DNA from: Microglena sp. YARC
Lineage: Eukaryota > Chlorophyta > Chlorophyceae > Chlamydomonadales > Chlamydomonadaceae
Reading direction: 5' to 3'
NCBI GenBank assembly: GCA_022414725.1
Contig: CM039463.1
Span: 76,536,773 to 76,600,772, forward strand
DNA: 64,000 nt
Within the stretch, counting starts at the first letter, position 1. Each line of letters begins with the position of its first letter. This document shows, in pieces, positions 60,301-64,000 of the stretch. The position numbers were made by a program, and so were the translations under genes. The notes beneath the pieces are model-generated. The model searched no databases, was not told the DNA's origin, and saw nothing but the letters and a program-made list of their open reading frames with translations.

Positions 60301-62246
60301 AATTCTCTAAATGATGTTTATTCTCTAAATGATGTTTATTCTCTAAATGATGTTTATTCTCTAAATGATGTTTATTCTCTAAATGATGTTTATTCTCTAA
60401 ATGATGTTTATTCTCTAAATGATGTTTATTCTCTAAATGATGTTTATTCTCTAAAGGATGATTATTCTCTAAATGATGTTTATTCTCTAAATGATGTTTA
60501 TTCTCTAAATGATATTTATTTTCCTATAGTTCTTGGTGCTCCCTTAATGCTGCTTATTCTCTTGCTGATGTTTATTTTCCTCTGGTTCTTGGTGCTCTCT
60601 TGCTGATGTTTATTTTCCTCTGGTTCTTGGTGCTCTCTTGCTGATATTTATTTTCCTCCGGTTCTTGGTGCTCTCTTGCTGATATTTATTTTCCTCTGGT
60701 TCTTGGTGCTCTCTTAATGATGTTTATTCTCTTACTGATGTTTCATGTTTGATGTTTTGATGTTTCATGTTTTTTCTGATGTTTGATGTTTTTCTTTCTG
60801 ATGTTTGATATTTTCTCTAGTTCTTCGTGCTTTCTTCGTGATGTTTATTTTTATCTAGTTCTTCGTGCTTTCTTCGTGATGTTTATTTTTCTCTAGTTCT
60901 CAGTGTTCTTTTAATGAAGATTGTTTTCTTAATAATCATTGTTCAGAACATTGCTTTATTTTGCAGCTGACTGGCTTGGCTGGCTCTCGGTCCGAGCGGC
61001 ACATGCTGCTTACTTCCTCAAGCTGAAGCAATGATATGAACAATGATTACAGTAGTTCTTAGTGCTCTCTTAATGCTGTTTATTCTTGGTGTTCTCTTGA
61101 TGACGTTAATTTTCTCTATTTCTTGGTGTTCTCTTAATGACGTTTATTTCCCTGTCGTTCTTGGTGCTCTCTTGATGACGTTAATTTTTCTCTATTTCTT
61201 GGTGTTCTCTTGATGACGTTATTTCCCTCTCGTTCTTGGTTTTCTCTTATTGACGTTTATATTCCTCTTGTTCTTGGAGTTCTCTTCTTGATGTTTTTTT
61301 CTTCGGGAGAGCGCTGTGAGGCAAGCCTACCCTTCGAAAGGCAGGCCTAGCCTACCTGAGGGGTTAGGCAAGCCTACCCTACCAAAAGTGGTGAGGCAAG
61401 CCGGATCAGGCTGTGTTGAGATTGTGAGGTGTCATGCAGCATGTAGCAAATAGTGGGTTTCTTTTCAGCTACGAGCAGCAGCTTCTAGGTAGATCTCTGA
61501 CTCATCCACTGGGATCTGTGCCGAGATTCAAACAGGTGTAGAATACTGTTGACATATCCCGTTTTGCAACTGGCTCAATGGTAGAGCACGTCGAAACAAG
61601 AAGGTGCGGGGTTCGAATCCCTGCGGGGGCGCTTTAGTGTTCACGGTCCTTGTCAACTGCCATGGTAGCACTGTCTAGGTATAGTAGCACCTCGTTTCCT
61701 ACCGCCGTAAGACAGAGCTCTCTTAATACCACAACCCACCAGGCGTTCTCATTCCTTTTTTTTGAAAGTGCTGCGTGACGCCCTATAGCTTGTTGTACTC
61801 ATGCAACATGCTACACATGCTACTGCCACCGCCTAGTTCGTTGCCCGTGTGGATGTTGGCCACACCTCCCTTCCCCCTCCCTCCCTCTCTCCCTCCTCCC
61901 CATCTCCTCTATCCTGCCCCCTCTGCCTGAAAGTGTAGCGCAACACACTGAAGCTTGTTGCAATCTCTTTTGTTTTCCAAATGGGGTTATCTGTGTCCTA
62001 AAATTGCTAAATCGTAATGCCTTCATCCCTGTCAATATCGCTTCTTACCTCTGCCCGAACTTGGAGGAACTGCTGAAAGTGTTGCGCAACGCCCTGTAGC
62101 TTGTTGTACTCACGCAACATGCTACGCATGCTTCTGCCACTGCTACTATTATGACTGTCTTCATGATCCGCTGGTTCATTGTCACCTGTTTTGAATTGCA
62201 ACACAGAATAAGCAATAAGTTGATAGAAAGAAACCATTACGCTTCA

Positions 62247-62329
<83 letters not shown>

Positions 62330-62915
62330 GGAGAGAGAGCACTATTATGACTGTCTTCATTATCCGCTGGTTCATTGTCAACTGCAATTAGTAGGGGTCA
62401 GCTATGTTACATAATATTAGCGAATAAATATTAAATAATATTAAATAATATTATATAATACTAGTTGGACGAGCCGTCTCACCAGAAATTTGAATTCATT
62501 TGAAAACTAATATTGTTGTGACACTATAATGATGAGTTAATATTCGTTTTTCAAACACTTATATTAGTTGCTGTTCCCTTGTAATAATTTGCCAGAAAGA
62601 ATAAGCAATACGTTGCCAGAAAGAATAAGCAATACGTTGCCAGAAAGAATAAGCAATACGTTGCCAGAAAGAATAGGTAAACGTTACCGCAAAGAATAAG
62701 CAAGAAGTTGCCACAAAGAATAAGCAAGAAGTTGCCACAAATAATTAGGAATAAGTTGCCACAAAGAATAAGTAATCAGTTGCCAACAAGAAAAAGCAAG
62801 AAGTTGCCATAAAGAATAAGCAAGAAGTTGCCAAAAAGAAACCAATATGCTTCAGTGTGTGTGTGTATGTGTGTGCATATGTTTGTGTGTGTGCCTGTAT
62901 GTGTGTGTTTGTGTA

Positions 62916-62966
<51 letters not shown>

Positions 62967-63323
62967 ATATTAGAGTTTGAGTGTTTGTATGTGCATGTGT
63001 GTTTGATTGTCAGCCAGCTGAGATGCTGAATTCTCACCGGAAAGTGTCAAGCTAAGCTTCTCAAATCTCTCTTGTAACTTATGCAGTTGAGACTCTAAGG
63101 AGGGTGTCAGTCTAAACTTCTTTAGGATGCTCCTTGGTGGTTCGCCGGAGCTTGCGAAACTGCGGATGGGTTGGATGCCGTTGGGGTGAAGGAAGTTCTC
63201 GGGCACACCGTGAAGAGCAGATAATGTCACTGGGCGTGCCCAGTAAGAAGCAAGATGAACATGGGTTTGTGACTTTGCGAGGAGTGGGAAGATATTGGCC
63301 AATGCTATTAGCTTGGATGCCAT
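50173..63323 (-). CDS. Organellar class I peptide chain release factor 1, nine exons, complete
   Basis: Releases finished polypeptides from organelle ribosomes at UAA/UAG. Exons on the minus strand: 63323-63038, 62185-62049, 60008-59831, 59049-58937, 58266-58194, 57763-57636, 55799-55629, 52143-52009, 50340-50173; 1389 nt, 462 residues plus TAA, all phases agree. Landmarks: N-terminal presequence rich in Ser/Ala/Arg (…[11 protein letters not shown]), helical domain 1, [28 protein letters not shown] with the PxT tripeptide of RF1-type factors (residues 282-284), [13 protein letters not shown], catalytic GGQ (326-328) in [10 protein letters not shown], then [15 protein letters not shown] and LTDHRLG. 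RF2 would carry SPF in place of PVT. The ATG at 63323 was chosen because it opens the targeting-like peptide; in-frame ATGs at 63350 and 63470 are alternatives. Mitochondrial location is favoured over plastid but not proven. Confidence 0.93.
50571..50823 (+). mobile_element. Foldback element with about 60-bp arms
   Basis: Left arm GTTACAATCCAGGGGTGGGC CAAATAGGCTAAGGGACTTA CCCAACCGTGATAGGAAG; right arm is its inverse complement with few mismatches (50756-50815). The loop carries repeat H. Solo arms occur at 3411-3477, 47667-47745, 49298-49355, 52613-52680, 53236-53290 and 53342-53395. Confidence 0.68.
50838..51055 (+). repeat. 30-bp minisatellite, seven units
   Basis: GCCGACAGGATCAGCGAAAC CACAGTGAGT, nearly perfect; 30 is a multiple of three, so frames stay open on both strands. 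Confidence 0.92.
52009..52143 (-). CDS. Release factor exon 8 ([15 protein letters not shown])
   Basis: 45 codons: [20 protein letters not shown], then a linker and [16 protein letters not shown], strongly conserved in RF1 proteins. Acceptor TACGCAG, donor GTAAGT. Flanked on both sides by decayed copies of its own edges. Confidence 0.92.
52144..52720 (+). repeat. (GTAT)n microsatellite, about 0.46 kb
   Basis: 52152-52615 is a tetranucleotide tract with a short interruption (52253-52290, TACTAGTACATTGCCCGTGT) that resembles the units at 171-190. Starts only about 10 bp upstream of release-factor exon 8's acceptor. Confidence 0.93.
52721..53420 (-). pseudogene. Six or more copies of the release-factor exon 8 acceptor edge
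   Basis: Plus strand: (GCAGCGTCTTGCTTCTGCTG) GCCTTCAGCCTGGCCCGCAT CRCCCTSAGCGCMTGCAGC, i.e. the first about 35-60 bp of exon 8 plus acceptor, period about 90-95 bp from 52721 to 53200, then two shorter ones near 53290 and 53395. Confidence 0.85.
53421..54049. other. Release-factor intron 7, with MITE family 1 copy
   Basis: 53702-53860 is MITE family 1 (TAGGGAACGGCA … TGCCGGTCCCTT), same orientation as 48520. The rest is unique or degenerate (repeated ATAGTGCCAGAT.TTATAGAAAATG units at 53440-53575). Confidence 0.55.
54050..54250 (+). repeat. Dispersed repeat B, copy 2
   Basis: Longest copy: GCAGCGTCGCAAGCG…AAATTGGCGGAGAGTGTCGG…GGCTGACGTGTCAGGCTTCG …GGGGGCTCCCACCCCCC. Confidence 0.6.
54305..54960 (+). 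repeat. Two minisatellites in release-factor intron 7
   Basis: 54305-54635: CTGGTCTGATCTGGTCTGAT-type units with a higher-order ACATGATGGTCAAATCG.AGGTATG spacer. 54715-54955: (GTTGGTTACTAA)n with AAGTTCAAAGTGGTTACT spacers. Confidence 0.85.
55285..55470 (-). mobile_element. tRNA-headed SINE, copy 2
   Basis: Minus-strand B box GGCTCGAATCC (55432-55422), then GCGCTTTATTGTTTGCAGTC, GTCAACCGCCATGGTAGCTT and CCCCACCAGGCATTCTCATT; collinear with the copy at 61566-61757. Confidence 0.78.
55488..55610 (+). repeat. Dispersed repeat B, copy 3
   Basis: Shorter than copy 2; CGACGCAGAAATTGGCGGAG … AGTTAGTTA … TTGGCTGACGTGTCAGGCTTCG. Ends about 20 bp before release-factor exon 7. Confidence 0.55.
55629..55799 (-). 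CDS. Release factor exon 7 (catalytic GGQ)
   Basis: 57 codons, phase 0 on both sides: [51 protein letters not shown]. The universally conserved GGQ acts in peptidyl-tRNA hydrolysis. The second A of the usual NSAVRI-H is followed here by Cys, a mild deviation. Acceptor CTCCAG, donor GTGAGC. Confidence 0.93.
56021..56135 (-). pseudogene. Decayed copy of release-factor exon 6 end with donor and intron start
   Basis: Minus strand reads [18 protein letters not shown], then GTAAGATATTGATCAGACTG G. It parallels exon 6 ([18 protein letters not shown]) and the intron sequence that follows exon 6 once the MITE at 57432-57627 is removed. Confidence 0.85.
56136..57299. other. Release-factor intron 6, otherwise unassigned
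   Basis: (AAAT)n at 56137-56248, then about 1 kb of low-copy-looking sequence. The open frames at 56946-57268 overlap on opposite strands and show no family features. Confidence 0.4.
57300..57415 (-). repeat. Repeat G copy with (AAAT)n tail
   Basis: Inverted copy: (AAAT)n, TTGTACACCTTATTACAAGG CGTGAGGTTGAGG, GGCCAGCCTGTTTGCTTGCA CTGGGGCCAGCCACCA. Always ends in a TTTA-type tract, which suggests a small retroposon. Confidence 0.6.
57432..57627 (-). mobile_element. MITE family 3, copy 2, with perfect 8-bp target duplication at a splice donor
   Basis: 196 bp; termini CAGGGAGCTACA and TGTAGTACCCTG. Flanked on both sides by ACTCTCAC (57424-57431 and 57628-57635), whose minus-strand reading GTGAGAGT is the start of release-factor intron 6. 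The 8-bp duplication and CAGGG ends fit the hAT superfamily. Confidence 0.88.
57636..57763 (-). CDS. Release factor exon 6 (PVT codon-recognition tripeptide)
   Basis: Completes a glycine, then [43 protein letters not shown] at residues 282-284 is the stop-codon recognition tripeptide class of RF1. Donor GTGAGAGT is followed immediately by a short hAT-like element whose target duplication is that donor sequence. Confidence 0.92.
57776..57945 (-). pseudogene. Copies of the release-factor exon 6 acceptor edge, about 45-bp period
   Basis: Plus strand: CAGCCTGTGGGATGGATTG, GTGCAAACAGTGATTGATTG GTTGCAAA repeated four times; this is exon 6's first about 20 bp, its AG acceptor and the polypyrimidine side. 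Confidence 0.85.
58000..58070 (-). pseudogene. Decayed copy of release-factor exon 5
   Basis: Plus strand CCCTCTACAGATGCAGACAC AGCAACAGAACCAAATT…TTCCGCCGAATTTGA parallels 58194-58255. The donor position reads TGTAGAGGG, so GT is not conserved in place. Confidence 0.75.
58194..58266 (-). CDS. Release factor exon 5 (GGIK mini-exon)
   Basis: 24 codons plus one base, [20 protein letters not shown] then ASGE; it supplies the family E-x-GG-x-K...V-x-G-E/D-G stretch between exons 4 and 6 and fits phase exactly. Acceptor CTGCAG, donor GTAAGG. Confidence 0.8.
58267..58936 (-). pseudogene. Release-factor intron 4: repeat C and exon 4 copies
   Basis: 58300-58490 is repeat C. 58570-58620 and 58645-58700 repeat the latter half of exon 4 (plus: GTACTGC.TGTACATG.ACATCAGC…GATGCAAGCAGGGC), and 58835-58870 repeats its first part (CTCCTGCTCTAACTTCAAGA ATGGCTCCT). 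58716-58830 is a palindromic pair GGGGGAAGCTAGCC… / …GGCTAGCTTCCCCC. Confidence 0.75.
58937..59049 (-). CDS. Release factor exon 4 ([13 protein letters not shown])
   Basis: Starts after [27 protein letters not shown] then [18 protein letters not shown], the hallmark RAG-GGDEA block of bacterial-type RF1. Donor GTAAGT, phase 0. Confidence 0.92.
59050..59830 (-). pseudogene. Release-factor intron 3: exon 4 acceptor copies and AGCTAAGTGCTGACC repeat
   Basis: 59232-59285 and 59407-59455 repeat exon 4's acceptor edge (plus: CAGCTCCTGCTCTCACTTCA AGAATGGCTCCTG.ATTCTCA). 59520-59825 is a 15-bp tandem repeat GCTAAGTGCTGACCA, about 20 units. Confidence 0.8.
59831..60008 (-). CDS. Release factor exon 3 (end of domain 1)
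   Basis: 59 codons plus one base. [18 protein letters not shown] matches the family 'D-P-E-M-R-x-L-A-x-E-E' helix, then [20 protein letters not shown]. Acceptor GCTTTAG, donor GTAGGG, split glycine codon. Confidence 0.87.
60050..60520 (-). repeat. 18-bp minisatellite GATGTTTATTCTCTAAAT
   Basis: About 26 near-perfect units in release-factor intron 2; six codons per unit give an ENKHHL repeat frame on the minus strand. It continues as diverged GTTCTTGGTGCTCTCTTGAT GATGTTTATT units to about 61290. Confidence 0.93.
60965..61070 (-). pseudogene. Copy of the release-factor exon 3 acceptor edge
   Basis: Plus strand GGCTCTCGGTCCGAGCGGCA CATGCTGCTTACTTCCTCAA GCTGAAGCAATGATATGAAC repeats exon 3's first about 45 bp plus the intron beyond; the acceptor TAG is CAG here. 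Confidence 0.85.
61566..61757 (+). mobile_element. tRNA-headed SINE, copy 3
   Basis: Best head: A box TGGCTCAATGGTAGAGC (61571-61587) and canonical B box GGTTCGAATCC (61610-61620). The anticodon arm does not fold properly, so it is not a functional tRNA. Body and end as in the other two copies. Confidence 0.8.
61758..61970 (-). pseudogene. Two copies of the release-factor exon 2 donor side
   Basis: 61765-61828 (GAAAGTGCTGCGTGACGCCC TATAGCTTGTTGTACTCATG CAACATGCTACACATGCT) and 61928-61960 repeat 62076-62130 of exon 2, with frame-breaking changes. Confidence 0.8.
62049..62185 (-). CDS. Release factor exon 2 (domain 1 helix)
   Basis: Completes the split glycine, then [10 protein letters not shown] and [19 protein letters not shown], matching the (S/R)-E/Q-Y-N-K-L pattern of RF1 domain 1. 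Acceptor AAACAG, donor GTAAGA, phase 0 out. Confidence 0.83.
62186..63037 (-). repeat. Release-factor intron 1: exon 2 acceptor copy, GA/GT tracts, 24-bp minisatellite
   Basis: (GA)n at 62264-62338; 62340-62390 repeats exon 2's acceptor edge (CACTATTATGACTGTCTTCA T.ATCCGCTGGTTCATTGTCA). 62588-62840 is a AAAGAATAAGCAATACGTTG CCAG repeat, about ten units. (GT)n at 62850-62966. Confidence 0.82.
63038..63323 (-). CDS. Release factor exon 1 (targeting peptide, start of domain 1)
   Basis: Residues 1-95. [20 protein letters not shown] then a basic, serine-rich stretch without acidic runs, typical of organelle presequences; ends [20 protein letters not shown], the first helix of RF1 domain 1, with a split glycine codon and donor GTGAGA. 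Confidence 0.82.
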
Positions 63324-63843
63324 CGGGCAAAAGTAGCGGAGGTCTCCCATGCATGCACGTTTGCGGGGGCATGCATTACATGGAGAGTTGATACGAAGCT
63401 GCGGCGATTGGCGTGGGCCCAGGGCCTGTGAGGGGCGGCAGCACGAAATACAGGGGGTCCTGGGCAGCACTGTTATGCCTCATCAGTGTGCAGATATGTC
63501 AAAATTTCGAGGTTTTGAGTATCTCCCCCCTGGCTCCTCATTTCTCAAGCGCCTGCGCCTGAGCTAGCATGCGCTATGCGGCACCTAGGATTTATTAGAT
63601 TCGCTGCTACTGGTCCATCGGTTTCGGACATTGCCAGCGTCATCTCCTTATCCCCTCTCACACTTGTCCCTCTTCCATACGGCGCTTCATCCATAATTCC
63701 TTGACAGGTGAGGGGGGCTTTTATCTCAACTGGTTATTGAGCCTTCTGCGAATGGTACCCGATGACTAGCCTCCTTTGCGTCCTTTATTCCCTGGGGTCT
63801 AGTAAGCAAACTTGAGTGTTGAAGAGGGACTAGACGGGGAGAG

Positions 63844-63923
<80 letters not shown>

Positions 63924-64000
63924 ACTATTATGACTGTCTTCATTATCCGCTGGTTCATTGTCAACTGCAATTAGTAGGGTCAGCTATGTTACATAATATT
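63324..64000. other. Release-factor 5' flank with (GA)n and a second exon 2-edge copy
   Basis: Holds the promoter region (no motif I would vouch for). 63848-63920 is (GA)n, followed to the window end by the same exon 2 acceptor-edge copy and trailing sequence as 62340-62430. Confidence 0.6.

Noticed and set aside
60050..60520. ENKHHL-repeat protein
   Set aside because: 18-bp minisatellite inside a release-factor intron; frame open only because the unit is six codons.
61566..61640. Functional tRNA gene
   Set aside because: A and B boxes are good, but the anticodon arm does not pair and the sequence recurs as the head of a dispersed repeat.

Overview
This is nuclear DNA from a eukaryote, most likely a chlorophyte green alga. 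The evidence is a plant/algal-type NDC1 dehydrogenase, a plant-like tubulin cofactor A, plant-type CCCTAAA telomere-like repeats in an intron, many GT-AG introns and extreme repeat content. I cannot name the species. The window holds three split genes that I could rebuild exon by exon with consistent reading phase; together they use only about 3.2 kb of the 64 kb. Almost all long open frames elsewhere are translations of simple repeats.

Layout. 0-4.2 kb: dispersed repeats, two LINE 3' ends and short hAT-like elements. 4.7-9.6 kb: tubulin-binding cofactor A (TBCA), minus strand, four exons, 115 residues, complete. 9.6-18.3 kb: no recognised gene; microsatellites, a (GACCTA)n-containing minisatellite and a roughly 150-bp satellite with GT-rich expansions. 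18.37-29.58 kb: one uninterrupted 11.2-kb array of the 11-mer CCCTGCACTAA, turning into CCCTGCACTTA at its right end. 30.9-47.0 kb: NDC1-type type II NAD(P)H dehydrogenase, plus strand, seven exons, 497 residues to the stop; the first exon (transit peptide) was not found. 47.0-50.2 kb: transposable-element debris. 50.2-63.3 kb: class I peptide chain release factor 1 with PVT and GGQ motifs, minus strand, nine exons, 462 residues, complete, probably mitochondrial.

Main observation. In all three genes the introns, and even the DNA just past the stop codons, carry decayed tandem copies of the neighbouring exon edge. The copies include the splice junction: acceptor plus exon start upstream of an exon, exon end plus donor downstream. 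This accounts for much of the otherwise unexplained intron sequence. Onto this background have landed short TIR elements (one duplicated the splice donor of a release-factor exon as its 8-bp target site, and a nearby exon copy preserves the empty site), a tRNA-headed SINE family, LINE fragments and three head-to-tail copies of a 0.93-0.95-kb TIR element sitting in (TA)n inside an NDC1 intron.

The three genes are unrelated in function (tubulin folding, plastid quinone reduction, organelle translation termination). NDC1 and the release factor are convergent. Everything here is read by eye; no alignment or database search was run.
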